Source: Sinotaia quadrata (lineage: Eukaryota > Mollusca > Gastropoda > Architaenioglossa > Viviparidae). Taken from it: a DNA stretch of 64,000 nucleotides. How positions within the stretch are numbered: position 1 is the stretch's first letter; every line of letters starts with the position of its first letter. The stretch is from assembly GCA_028829895.1 (NCBI GenBank), contig CM054177.1:39429564-39493563 (forward strand), read 5' to 3'. Below, piece by piece: positions 1-10,570 of this stretch. The notes beneath the pieces were generated by a model. It was not told where the DNA came from and ran no database searches. It saw only the letters and a list, made by a program, of their open reading frames with translations. The position numbers and the translations under genes were made by a program.

Positions 1-672
1 ACGAGCTTTAGTAAACGTACTGTTTTAGTAAATTAACCATTTTGTTTGTCCTATTTGATGGACTAGATACAAAGCCTAGAACCTTATCTGGGGATGGGGT
101 AAGAATCACACTATCCATCCTGGCACGAATCGAACTCAGCCCCTGAATTAAGCAAGAATTGCTGTGCCTTTGCGGTTGTCCTTCAGTTCAATAATATTGC
201 TTCAGACACTAATTAAGTCCTTCAATTTATGACAGAGTATTTCTTAAATAGAAATTTTAATTCAAAATCTACTTCATTTTATAAGTTTTAACAGAATGGA
301 TCTTGAGGAGTCCATTCTACATTACTCAATTTTTATTTTAGACTTGCGACTTTACTGTTTTATAGTGCAAGAGCACTGGACAGTTTCTATCTATGGACAG
401 TATAATTTACGTGTTCATTCGGCCTTCACCCATAAACAAGTGTCGCCCCAAGCCTTATCGTTCTAAATTATAATCGTACTTAAAGACAGCTCTTTATAGT
501 TATAATTTAATTCATCACCGCTGTTACATAAATAAATCTAAGTACAGTGAAATATCGCTATAAGGCGATAATTGGGGTCCATAAAATCGGATTGCATTAA
601 TAGTGGGCTTTTTACAATATTTGACTTTTTTCTGTGAACATATACGTCTATTCATGTCTAATGTAAAAGGTT
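1..672. other. AT-rich intergenic DNA
   Basis: No coding region is recognisable. The only structure seen is the SINE-like fragment near 60-190, listed separately. The rest is AT-rich and appears single-copy within this window. Confidence 0.5.
60..190 (-). mobile_element. tRNA-derived SINE-like fragment
   Basis: Read on the minus strand, the segment contains GAGTTCGATTC, a close match to the RNA polymerase III B box (GGTTCGANTCC). It is preceded by a degenerate tRNA-like 5' half and followed by an unrelated tail. A clear A box is not seen, and neither a poly(A) tail nor a target duplication was found, so this is at best a decayed or truncated SINE. It resembles the fragment at about 34.2-34.3 kb in having a tRNA-like head on the minus strand. 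Confidence 0.3.
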
Positions 673-828
673 GGGTTATTATGGGACGAATATTAAATGG
701 AATGCATTATTAAGATATATTCAAAATAATGGACGGATATAATATCTATAGGTTTTTACTTTGCGTTAAATAGTTTTTACTAATTTTTATTTGTTTGTAC
801 GATAATACACATTGTCCCATAATACCCC
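673..828. mobile_element. small inverted-repeat (MITE-like) element
   Basis: A 15-bp inverted repeat, GGGTTATTATGGGAC at 673-687 and the complement of GGGGTATTATGGGAC at 814-828, matches at 14 of 15 positions. It brackets about 126 bp of AT-rich non-coding DNA. The size and layout fit a miniature inverted-repeat transposable element. No target-site duplication is evident, so the superfamily is not assigned. Confidence 0.4.
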
Positions 829-1213
829 GAGTGACGTAATATCACGAATTAGGTTACACTGTATTACAACACCGCCAAGCCCAGCCAACATGTTTGCGGC
901 TTTAGTTCTTTGATGTTTATTAAATTGTGAAAATATTTTATCAACCACCGCATTGTCTACTGTTTGGTTTGTGCAACAATTGTATAATAATTAATTAAAT
1001 ATAATCACTAAACTACTTACTGGCCTTACTCATGGATCAGTAATAAGTAACATATCCGATAATGTTTATTTTGGAATAACACTTCAAGAACCTGGTGAAA
1101 TCCTTACATTTCGGATCGTTTTATATTAAACGTAATATGCGAACTCTTCCCCAAAATGATAATACACTTTTTACACACTATGTTTCTTTAGTTTATTGAA
1201 AATAATTTTAAAT
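829..1213. other. AT-rich DNA, nothing recognised
   Basis: No repeat, reading frame or motif could be supported here. Confidence 0.4.
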
Positions 1214-2760
1214 AAAGAAACATGTACATTATTTATTAGAGTATAATATATGCTTATCTGCATAGCACTGGTTTTAAGCAAATATTGTCCACGTACCTCT
1301 AGTTGCATTAAACATTAATTTTCCAAACTCATCACTAAATTACATTTACTGATTTAGTGTCTCGTATAACATGAATTTGAATCTAAATCTTGTATTAAAT
1401 AGTGATAAATTAAAGAAGCATTACTTTATTTATTTGAGTGACATGTATGCGGTCTGCATGTTGCTGGGTTTTAAGCACTTAATGTCCACCAAAGGATGGT
1501 TTTAAAGCATAAACCTTTTACTTTCCAATTTTAATACCAAATTAAATTTGGGACTTTTCAACATACTTTAAAAATTTGAACAATTTATTAAATAGTGATA
1601 CAATAATGTTAAATAAAGAAACTTAGCTTTATTTATTAGAATGACATATACATGTCTGCGTATTGCTGGTTTTTAAGCAAATAATGTCTGCGTATTGCTG
1701 GTTTTTAAGCAAATAATGTCTACGTAAGGCTGATTTTTAAGCATACACTTATTTTTCACAAATTCAACACTAAATAGAAACTGTGGTCCTTTAAAATGAT
1801 TTTGCATTTGAATCCTGCATTAAATAGAAATAAATTTAAGAAACGTTGCTTTATTTATTACAATAATGTTTAAGTTGCCTGCATATTGCTGCATTGCTGG
1901 TTTCAAAGTTTGCATTGTACAAGTAAGGGTGTTTTATAAGCATAACACTTTTACTTTCCAACTTTAATACCAAATTAAATTTGGGGTCCTTAAACATGAT
2001 TCTGAGTTTGAATCTTTTTTTAAATGGTGAGAAATTAATAGTAAATATAGAAAAAATATAGAAAAATCAAGTTATTTCCAAAATTAACTTACAGGTATGA
2101 TTACTTTTTTAATTTTTTAATAGCAAATTATGCTCACATAAGGTTGTTTTTAAAAGAAAAAAGCTTTTATTTTTGTAAGTCAACACTATATTGATTTTGT
2201 GGTCCTTTAATTTAATTTTGACTTTAAACCTGTATGAAATAGTGATAAATTAAGGAAACCTTGCTTTCCTTTATTTATTTGAGTAACATATATGTTGTCT
2301 GCATATTGCTGGTATGTAAGCACATAATGTCCACCTAAGGCTGTTTTTAAAACATTTACTTTCCAATTTTAATACCAAATTAAATTTTGGACCTTTTAAC
2401 ATGCTTTTAAATTTGAACAATTTATTAAATAATGAGACAATGGCATTAAATAATGAAATATAGCTTCATTTATTAGAATGACATATATGTCCACATATTG
2501 CTGGTTTTTAAGCAAATGATGTCTGCTTAAGGCTGGTTTTTAAGCAAATGATGTCTGCTTAAGGCTGGTTTTTAAGCAAATGATGTCTACATAAGGCTGG
2601 TTTTTAAGCAAATGATGTCTACTTAAGGCTGGTTTTTAAGTATAAACATATATTTTTCCAAACTCAAGATTTAATTGAGTTTGGAGTCCTTTAACATGAT
2701 TCTAAATGTATATCCTGATTTAAATAGTAATAAATCAATATAAAAACTCAACAATATATT
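1214..2760. repeat. degenerate ~200-bp tandem satellite
   Basis: A landmark of the form AAAGAAAC..GCTTTATTTATTAGAATGACATATATG recurs near 1214, 1413, 1614, 1838, about 2045, 2253 and 2452, that is every 199-224 bp. Each unit then holds CTGGTTTTTAAGC-type motifs, a CTTTCCAATTTTAATACC-type segment and a TTAAATAGTGATAAATTAA-type segment. Copies are diverged, which suggests an old array. The last unit contains an internal 32-bp amplification, listed separately. Confidence 0.65.
2490..2645. repeat. 32-bp minisatellite inside the satellite
   Basis: Five near-identical 32-bp units start with GGCTGGTTTTTAAGCAAATG (for example at 2531 and 2563). They are an expansion of the CTGGTTTTTAAGC segment that occurs once or twice in each surrounding ~200-bp unit. 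Confidence 0.85.
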
Positions 2761-3545
2761 TTTATTCATACCAAATTGTGGACTTTTAGATTATAAAATG
2801 AGATACATCTATACAAATATCTATTAAAGCAAATGTATTCTTCTACTTTTGATTTATATTTATAACCTATACATTTATTTATGCAGAGTCATGGTTTTTA
2901 AAAAGATTCATTTGTTTACAACTATAAAATTGACCATTTTAACTAAGTGTCCACATAATGCTGGTTTTTAAGTACGAGTCCCATAATGCTGGTTTTTAAG
3001 TGTATGTGTTTGTCTACATAATGCTGGTTTTAGGGTTATAGGAATTAGGCAGACCACAAAACATGTATATTTTTTGTTATTTGATATTTTTTCTTCAAAT
3101 TAAGTACGTTTGCTATTAGTGATGTCTAAAAGCAGAATGTGAAAAAAAAATGTTAATTTTATTATTATTATGGGATATACACTGTGTCCACCTAATGCTG
3201 GTTTTTAAGCATGGTCTACCTAACGCTGGAAATAGGGTTATATATATATATATATATATAAGAAACAGATTTCATTAATGTATTTGCAAAGAGTGAACTT
3301 GGTGACCTGTAAAATAATATGCCTAGACATATTACACACACCTAGGGTGAACGTGGTGACCCATTCAAGAATATGTCCACGTAACATCAGTGATGTAAGT
3401 TTGAATTCTTATTATGCAGTACAACATCCGTGATTTATGTATCATAGTTGTTTACAGCAAGTTTAATAAAGTCACCTACAACTTTATATATACATTCTCG
3501 AAGTGTGAGCGATACAGCGTTACAGCGTTGTATGTGTAGAACATC
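2761..3545. other. AT-rich DNA with scattered CTGGTTTTTAAG motifs
   Basis: Further single copies of the CTGGTTTTTAAG motif occur between about 2950 and 3215, so this is probably a decayed continuation of the preceding satellite. A short (TA)n tract lies at 3240-3260. No gene is seen. Confidence 0.45.
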
Positions 3546-4345
3546 CCAGTGTGTGTGCGATACAACAATGATATTCGTTTTACACTAAGGGTAGAGTAAC
3601 ATGAAATCTCGGCCTAAACTGTGTGCAATACAACAATGATATTCCTTATACACTAAGGGTAGAGTAACATGAAATCTTGGCCCGCAATACAACAATGGTA
3701 TTCGTTATACACTAAGGGTAGAGTAACATGAAATATCGGCCAAAACTGTGTGCAATACAACAATAATATTCCTTATACACTAAGGGTAGAGTAACATGAA
3801 ATATCGGCCAAAACTGTGTGCAATACAACAATAATATTCCTTATACACTAAGGGTAGAGTAACATGAAATATCGGCCAAAACTGTGTGCAATACAACAAT
3901 AATATTCCTTATACACTAAGGGTAGAGTAACATGAAATATCGGCCAAAACTGTGTGCAATACAACAATAATATTCCTTATACACTAAGGGTAGAGTAACA
4001 TGAAATCTCGGCCAAAACTGTGTGCAATACAACAATAATATTCCTTATACACTAAGGGTAGAGTAACATGAAATCTCGGCCAAAACTGTGTGCAATACAA
4101 CAATGATATTCGTTATACACTAAGGGTAGAGTAACATGAAATCTCGGCCAAAACTGTGTGCAATACAACAATGATATTCGTTATACACTAAGGGTAGAGT
4201 AACATGAATCTCGGCCAAAACTGTGTGCAATACAACAATGATATTCGTTATACACTAAGGGTAGAGTAACATGAAATCTCGGCCTAAACTGTGTGCAATA
4301 CAACAATGATATTCGTTATACACTAAGGGTAGAGTAACATGATCC
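3545..4345. repeat. 68-bp minisatellite array
   Basis: About 11-12 copies of a 68-bp unit containing ACACTAAGGGTAGAGTAAC are present; this marker recurs at exact 68-bp steps (for example GAGTAACATG at 3721 and 3789). Subtypes differ by ATATCGG versus ATCTCGG and ATTCCTT versus ATTCGTT, and similar subtypes are clustered. One copy (about 4200) carries a 2-base deletion. Confidence 0.92.
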
Positions 4346-4389
4346 TCGTCTACATTGTTTACTTGTTTTGATCATTATGTTTGAGAAAA

Positions 4390-5396
4390 GTGACACAAAA
4401 TGTTGTTTACTTTTATTTTTGAAATGTTCGGAAAAGGTGTGTGAAACATTTATAGTAATAAAGTGAAACAACATTGTTTGAGTGTTTCTCTAAGAAATAC
4501 TGTATGAAATACGTTAGCTCTTCTTTAGCTTTCAGCTAAAAATGATGATTGAAGTAGGTAACCGCTGGTTGACTGTTTCCTTAAGTTAGCAATGATGATT
4601 GAAATGTTAGCTCAGCTTAAGTGATTCTCTATGTTAAAAATGAAGATTAAATGTTAGCTCGGTTTGAGTGTGTCTCTAATAATGATTGCAATTTTAGCTC
4701 TGGCTGATTGTTTCTTTATGTTAACAATGATGAGTGAGAGAACTGTTAGCTCAGGGTGAGTGTTTCTCTAATTTAAAAATGAAGATTGAAATGTTAGCTC
4801 TGCTTGAATGTTACTCAAAGTTAACGGTGATGATTAAAGTAAGTTAGCTCAGATGGAGTGTTTCTCTAAGTTTAGAAATGATTTAAGTAAGTTAGCACAG
4901 GTTGCGTGTGTCTATAGGTTAACGGTGATGATTGAAGTACGTTAGATCGGATTGAGTGTTTGTCTAAATTAGCGGTGATGATTGAAATGTTAGCTTGTTT
5001 AGGTGTTTCTCTAAGTTAGCAGTGATGATTGAAGTAAGTAGCTCTGATTAAGTGTTAACGGTGATGAATGAATACGTTAGATAAGGATGAGTGTTTCTAT
5101 GTATCAACCTTGATGGTTAAAGTAAGTTGTTTCATGTTCAGTGTTTCTCATGATTGATTTCAATGATTGAAATACTTATTTCTTGTTGATTGTTTCTCTA
5201 AGTTAGGAAATGATGATTGAAGTAAGTTGCTTCTTGTTGAGTGTTTCGCTATGTTAACGGTGATGATTGAAGTACGTTAGCTTAGGATAAGTGTTTCTCT
5301 AACCTAAAGGTGATGATTGAAATGTTACTTCAAGTTGTGTGTGTCTCAAAGTTAGCGATGATGACTGAATTGCATTAGCTCAGATTGAGTGTTTCT
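4390..5396. repeat. degenerate 50-60-bp repeats
   Basis: Loose repeats built from GATGATTGAAGTAAGTTAGC and GAGTGTTTCTCTAAGTTA recur about every 50-60 bp with many substitutions and indels. They are clearly related to the homogeneous 48-bp array that follows. Confidence 0.75.
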
Positions 5397-5645
5397 CTAA
5401 GTTAATGGTAACCATTGAAGTATTAGCTCTAGCTGGGTGTTTCTCTAAGTTAATGGTAACCATTGAAGTATTAGCTCTAGCTGAGTGTTTCTCTAAGTTA
5501 ATGGTAACCATTGAAGTATTAGCTCTAGCTGAGTGTTTCTCTAAGTTAATGGTAACCATTGAAGTATTAGCTCTAGCTGAGTGTTTCTCTAAGTTAATGG
5601 TAACCATTGAAGTATTAGCTCTAGCTGAGTGTTTCTCTAAGTTTA
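5397..5645. repeat. homogeneous 48-bp minisatellite
   Basis: Five almost identical 48-bp units start at 5401, 5449, 5497, 5545 and 5593. Each contains the palindrome GGTAACC. Because 48 is a multiple of three, both strands stay open as 16-residue repeats; these open frames are artefacts of the array. Degenerate units continue to about 5690. Confidence 0.92.
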
Positions 5646-5690
5646 CGGTGATGATTGAAATGTTAGCTCTATTTTGTCTCTAATTAACAT

Positions 5691-7068
5691 TGATGCCCTC
5701 AGGCCGCAAGCCAAGGCTTCTTAACATACTTCAAAGTGATTCTTCCTTCAATAATTAAATACATACTAAAGAGTCAAAATGAATGATGAATGCACTGAAA
5801 CAGTTTCAATCAAAAGAAAAATAATTATTAAATTGTATTGACGAAATTCTTTCTCTAAATACTCCTAGCGATTGTCAATTCGTTGTCAAGATTCTGTTCT
5901 CTGTTCATGACTGGTGGTCAAGTGACAGTGGCCAGGAACATCATTCATAATCAAGATATATTTTTTTTTAAAGCGGATTACATGAGAACAGCAACCCAGA
6001 TGACTTCAACATATCATGTTTTTCTAATGAGATTTTGATAAAGCCGTATCGATTTAGGACATAAAACGAAATTTCCTCAATAAACAACATGCTTTAGGGG
6101 AGGTTTCAGCGTCCATCATCGACCCGAGCGGAAGATCGGCAGAAACGCGCCCAGTTTTAAACATGTCCGTCTCGTCTCTGCCGACACGGGCATACACTGT
6201 ACGATCGAATGTTTTAAATAATTTTTGCTGAGGAAAGTGCACAATACACTCATTCTAGGAATAAAATTAGCGGTCAATGAAACATGGACAGAGAAAACCA
6301 TTAAACTGTTGTTTCTCATTTAAATGAACGCTCTGCAGGTGCTTTCCTGTATTTAATTTAATTTAAATAATTTCAGCAGATAAAGTAACATTAAAAGTTA
6401 AAGTAACAAATACATTTAAAGCAAAATCAATCAAAAAGTTGAAATTATTATTAATTATTATGTTAGGAATTCAATTAAATTTTAAATTATATTCATTTCA
6501 ACATAATTACGCTCAATACTGTGTTTCTAGGATTGACTATTTTTTTATAATTGAAAACTCTGTTCAAATGTTCACTTTAGCAAGTGAAAGACGTGCAAAA
6601 ATATTGCAAAAATGTGGGTACTAGAGCTAAAGGTTTTCGAGAACTCTCCTAAAGAGTAACACGATATCACATGTCATGCATGGGGTGGGATTGGCAGAAA
6701 TGTGAACTACAATAAACTTGTAACATTGTCAGGCTGATACGACTTAAGCTCACAGACGTGTGTTTATCTCTTCAGAAATGAGAATGTGTGCACTTTCTCT
6801 TTCTAAGCGCGATGATATTTCATTACAAATCTACAGTACGAATAGTGGTTTGTGGCTCAAGTACGATTAATAGTAATTAAGGAATCAGTGAACAAATGAA
6901 AAGAAGCAGCCTTTTTTGTTTTAAGCGCCTCATCACTGTTCTACAACATGCAAGATGAAAATGTGAAACTTGAAACTTACAATTCCTTTGTGATAATAAT
7001 CTTGAGTATTTATTATGAAAGTGTGCAAAAGAATATTGCAGTTTCGCCTTGACAAGGTTATGTATAAA
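5691..7068. other. unique AT-rich DNA with a CpG-containing patch
   Basis: No recognisable gene. The segment at about 6085-6225 is richer in G+C and CpG than its surroundings and holds two short overlapping minus-strand open frames (62 and 67 codons) with no recognised similarity. The rest is AT-rich. Confidence 0.4.
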
Positions 7069-7085
7069 TTATTATTATTATTATT

Positions 7086-7921
7086 CAGCCTCTTTCCACG
7101 ACTTCTGCTTGACTGTCGGTTGTGATCCAAGGTCTCAGAATCTTACCAAGATTCTGGGAGATCCAAGGTTTTACGGAGGATGTGGGCATTTCCGAGGAGC
7201 GCTGCTTTGAGTAGTGGAGCGATTCTGTGGTTTCCAGGGAGTTTATTCAGGTAGCCTTCCAATTCAGATGTTATGTTCCCCAAGGCTCCTATCACTATAG
7301 GTATCACTTCTGCTTTTACATTCCAGTCTCTGGATTTCTAATCTGAGGTCTTGGTATTTTTCTATTTTTTCTCTTTCTTTTGTTTTTATGTTTCTATCAC
7401 TTGGAACAGCGACATCAATGATTGATACTGTTCTGTTGGCCTTATTGAGAACTACAATGTCTGGTCTTCGTGCAGGGAATCACCCGATTTGTTCTTATCT
7501 CGAAGTCCCACAGTATTTTGACTTCTTCTGTTTCGGTGACTGCTTCTGGTTGATGCATCCATGCTCTTTCTGGGGTTTGTATGCCATAGTTCTCATACAG
7601 ATTTCTATGTATGTGTTTTGCCACTTCATTGTGTCGTTTGGTGTATTCCGTTCCAGCCAGAACTTGACATCCAGATAGTATGTGCTCTGTTGTCTCATCC
7701 ATGGATTTGCAGAGTCTACATTTGGAATCATTTGAAATTTTCATGATTTTCGTTTTGTGTGCTTTGGTGTTGAGTGCTTGATCTTGTGCAGCTGTTATGA
7801 GTGCTTCTGTTTCTGCTTTCAATCCTGCCTCTTTCAACCATTTGTACGTTGATTGCTTTGTTGATATTTCGTCGGTTTGTCGTACATACTGGCCATGCAG
7901 AGGTTTCTGGCTCCATGTATG
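7086..7921 (-). mobile_element. Dong/R4-like non-LTR retrotransposon, copy 1 (5'-truncated)
   Basis: This copy matches the 3' half of copy 2 (7933-9483) at high identity along its whole length. Its 3' end, at 7086, runs into (TTA)n, which is (TAA)n on the coding strand. Its 5' end, at about 7921, abuts a 12-bp (TTA)4 spacer followed directly by the 3' end of copy 2. The 5' truncation falls inside the linker between reverse transcriptase and zinc knuckle. Truncation at the 5' end is typical of target-primed reverse transcription. Confidence 0.85.
7143..7921 (-). pseudogene. RLE retrotransposon ORF, C-terminal part, frameshifted
   Basis: It encodes the zinc knuckle and the restriction-like endonuclease of the same family as the 7990-9483 frame. 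The longest open stretch (7442-7837, 131 codons) contains CRLCKSMDETTEHILSGC and stops just after FEIRTNRVIP. There a one-base insertion relative to copy 2 (GCAGGGAATC versus GCAGGAATC) breaks the frame before the PD motif. A second lesion near 7320 removes two bases. The stop codon corresponding to the intact copy lies at 7143-7145. The copy is non-functional. Confidence 0.85.
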
Positions 7922-7932
7922 TTATTATTATT

Positions 7933-9483
7933 CAGTCTCTTTCCACGACTTCTGTTTGACTGTCGGCTGTGATCCTAGGTCTCGGAATCTTACCAAGATT
8001 CTGGGAGATCCAAAGTTTTACGGAGGATGTGGGCACTTCCGAGGAGCGCTGCTTTGAGTAGTGGAGCGATTCTGTGGTTTCCAGGGAGTTTATTCAGGTA
8101 GCCTTCCAATTCTGATGTTATGTTCCCCAAGGCTCCTATCACTATTGGTATCACTTCTGCTTTTACATTCCACAGTCTCTGGATTTCTAATCTGAGGTCT
8201 TGGTATTTTTCTATTTTTTCTCTTTCTTTTGTTTTTATGTTTCTATCACTTGGAACAGCGACATCAATAATTGTTACTGTTCTGTTGGTCTTATTGAGTA
8301 CTACAATGTCTGGTCGTCTTGCAGGAATCACCCGGTCTGTTCTTATCTCGAAGTCCCACAGTATTTTGACTTCTTCTGTTTCGATGACTGCTTCTGGTTG
8401 ATGCATCCATGTTCTTTCTGGGGTTTTTATGCCATAGTTCTCACACAAATTTCTATGTATGTGTTTTGCCACTTCATTGTGTCGTTTGGTGTATTCTGTT
8501 CCAGCCAGAACCTGACATCCAGATAGTATGTGTTCTGTTGTCTCATCCATGGATTTGCAAAGTCTACATTTGGAATCATTTGAAATTTTCATGATTTTCG
8601 TTTTGTGTGCTTTGGTGTTGAGTGATTGATCTTGTGCAGCTGTTATGAGTGCTTCTGTTTCTGCTTTCAATCCTGCCTCTTTCAACCATTTGTACGTTGA
8701 TTGCTTTGTTGATATTTCGTCTGCTTGTCGTACATATTGGCCATGTAGAGGTTTCTGTCTCCAGGTATGTGCTAGTTCTTGCTTCGTTGTTTTCTTCCAT
8801 GTTTCTTTGTCTGTTTCTGGTGGTTGGAATAGTCCACTCCTTTTTACTAATTCTATCAGTGGATCATCTTTATTGTTATTCCAGATGTAGTCCACAAGGC
8901 CAATGACTTCTCCTTCAATGACATGTTTAATTTTCTTGAGACCTCGGCCTCCCATTTTTCGAGATACATAGAGTCTGTCTACGTCTGCTTTTGGGTGTAA
9001 GGCTTTATGTATTGTGAGTAGTTTTCTTGTTTTCCTGTCCAGTTCATTTATTTCATTTGCTGTCCAATCTATGATACCTCCAGTGTAGCTTACTACAGGT
9101 ATTGCGTATGCATTAAGGGCTTGTATTTTGTTTGCCCCATTTAGCTTGGATTTCAGGACTTGTCTAACACGTTTTTCATATTCTCTCTTAACTTTGGACT
9201 TCACTTCTCTCTGCATATTTTCTTGATGTTGTAGTATCCCAAGATACTTATATCCATTTTCTATTGAAACATCATTGATTTTTCCGATGTCGAATTGCAG
9301 GCCCTCTGTTGTTTTGACCTTGCCTTTCTGGATGACAATTCGTCCACATTTCTCAAGGCCGAATTTCATGTTGATGTCTTCACTGCAGATCTTGACAGTA
9401 TTGATCAGTGATGTGATGTCACTTTCATTTTTACCGTACAGCTTGAGATCATCCATGTACAGTAGATGGCTGACAACCTGTCC
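7933..9483 (-). mobile_element. Dong/R4-like non-LTR retrotransposon, copy 2 (5'-truncated)
   Basis: A minus-strand insertion is flanked on both sides by (TTA)n, which is (TAA)n on the coding strand. The 3' UTR is only about 57 bp (7933-7989) and ends ..GACTGA before the microsatellite. The 5' end is cut within the reverse transcriptase, a few codons before the catalytic YMDD. The (TAA)n flanks and the restriction-like endonuclease fit the R4 clade, whose member Dong from Bombyx is known to insert in TAA repeats. Assignment to that clade is inferred from target and architecture, not from a tree. Confidence 0.8.
7990..9483 (-). CDS. partial retrotransposon polyprotein: RT palm to RLE endonuclease
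   Basis: This frame is open for about 497 codons. It starts at the truncation point (9483) with GQVVSHLLYMDDLKLYG; the first in-frame ATG, at 9456, is the M of YMDD. An in-frame stop from the TAA repeat precedes it. YMDD holds the catalytic aspartates of reverse transcriptase. Counting from the 9456 Met, the thumb follows, then a zinc knuckle at about 297-315 (CX2CX8HX4C), then a restriction-like endonuclease with RRPD at 380-383, IIDVAVP around 396-402 (second acidic residue D398) and a downstream EKIEKYQDL. This order is that of single-ORF non-LTR retrotransposons of the R2/R4/NeSL group. The RT fingers and any N-terminal DNA-binding fingers are missing, so it cannot retrotranspose by itself. 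Absence of stops suggests a fairly recent insertion. Confidence 0.9.
   Translation of the reverse strand, partial: GQVVSHLLYMDDLKLYGKNESDITSLINTVKICSEDINMKFGLEKCGRIVIQKGKVKTTEGLQFDIGKINDVSIENGYKYLGILQHQENMQREVKSKVKREYEKRVRQVLKSKLNGANKIQALNAYAIPVVSYTGGIIDWTANEINELDRKTRKLLTIHKALHPKADVDRLYVSRKMGGRGLKKIKHVIEGEVIGLVDYIWNNNKDDPLIELVKRSGLFQPPETDKETWKKTTKQELAHTWRQKPLHGQYVRQADEISTKQSTYKWLKEAGLKAETEALITAAQDQSLNTKAHKTKIMKISNDSKCRLCKSMDETTEHILSGCQVLAGTEYTKRHNEVAKHIHRNLCENYGIKTPERTWMHQPEAVIETEEVKILWDFEIRTDRVIPARRPDIVVLNKTNRTVTIIDVAVPSDRNIKTKEREKIEKYQDLRLEIQRLWNVKAEVIPIVIGALGNITSELEGYLNKLPGNHRIAPLLKAALLGSAHILRKTLDLPESW

Positions 9484-9560
<77 letters not shown>
9484..9560. repeat. (TTA)n microsatellite, target of the retrotransposon
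   Basis: About 25 pure TTA units directly abut the truncated 5' end of the minus-strand element. The same trinucleotide occurs at its 3' end and between the two copies. Confidence 0.95.
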
Positions 9561-9561
<1 letters not shown>

Positions 9562-9800
9562 GTCATATCATCATCACCATCATCTCACCGGTCACAAATC
9601 ATCACCATTGTGTAAACATCGGGAGAAAGACAGATACCAAGAAAGGCAATTTTGTTCCAAACGAGAGAGCTAGTAATGCCATGTAATGTCTAAAGCTTTA
9701 GGAAATGCTTTTGCCACCTTTACTACACTGTCCACCTTTACTACACTGTCCATGGTTTAAATTTCGAGTGGTGATCGGAGTAATAGTGCAAAGCGAAATA
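9561..9800. other. unique spacer
   Basis: Short unique stretch with a small CATCATCACC-type patch and a duplicated CCACCTTTACTACACTGTCC (about 9717-9751). No gene is seen. Confidence 0.4.
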
Positions 9801-10570
9801 CGCTCAATATTTACACTTTTTAATGAAGTTGGAAAGTTACTGAGTGCTTTCTTGAGGTCAGTGACACTCAATATTTACACTTTTTAATGAAGTTGGAAAG
9901 TTACTGAGTGCTTTCTTGAGGTCAGTGACACTCAATATTTACACTTTTTAATGAAGTTAGAAAGTTACTGAGTGCTTTCTTGAGGTCAGTGACACTCAAT
10001 ATTTACACTTTTTAATGAAGTTGGAAAGTTACTGAGTGCTTTCTTGAGGTCAGTGACACTCAATACTTACACTTTTTAATGAAGTTGGAAAGTTACTGAG
10101 TGCTTTCTTGAGGTCAGTGACACTCAATACTTACACTTTTTAATGAAGTTGGAAAGTTACTGAGTGCTTTCTTGAGGTCAGTGACACTCAATACTTACAC
10201 TTTTTAATGAAGTTGGAAAGTTACTGAGTGCTTTCTTGAGGTCAGTGACACTCAATACTTACACTTTTTAATGAAGTTGGAAAGTTACTGAGTGCTTTCT
10301 TGAGGTCAGTGACACTCAATACTTACACTTTTTAATGAAGTTGGAAAGTTACTGAGTGCTTTCTTGAGGTCAGTGACACTCAATACTTACACTTTTTAAT
10401 GAAGTTGGAAAGTTACTGAGTGCTTTCTTGAGGTCAGTGACACTCAATACTTACACTTTTTAATGAAGTTGGAAAGTTACTGAGTGCTTTCTTGAGGTCA
10501 CTGACACTCAATACTTACACTTTTTAATGAAGTTGGAAAGTTACTGAGTGCTTTCTTGAGGTCACTGACA
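9801..10570. repeat. 64-bp minisatellite array
   Basis: About 12 nearly identical 64-bp units contain GTGACACTCAATACTTACAC and TTCTTGAGGTCA. GTGACACTCA starts at 9861 and 9925, which fixes the period. Units 1-4 read AATATTTACAC and later units AATACTTACAC, so the array has at least two sequence classes arranged in blocks. Confidence 0.95.

Noticed and set aside
3545..4345. CRISPR-like appearance of the regular arrays
   Set aside because: Units are continuous tandem copies with no unique spacers between conserved repeats; no cas genes are present, and the DNA is clearly eukaryotic.
7388..8906. Plus-strand open frames of 60-108 codons
   Set aside because: Antisense shadows of the retrotransposon coding sequence on the minus strand.
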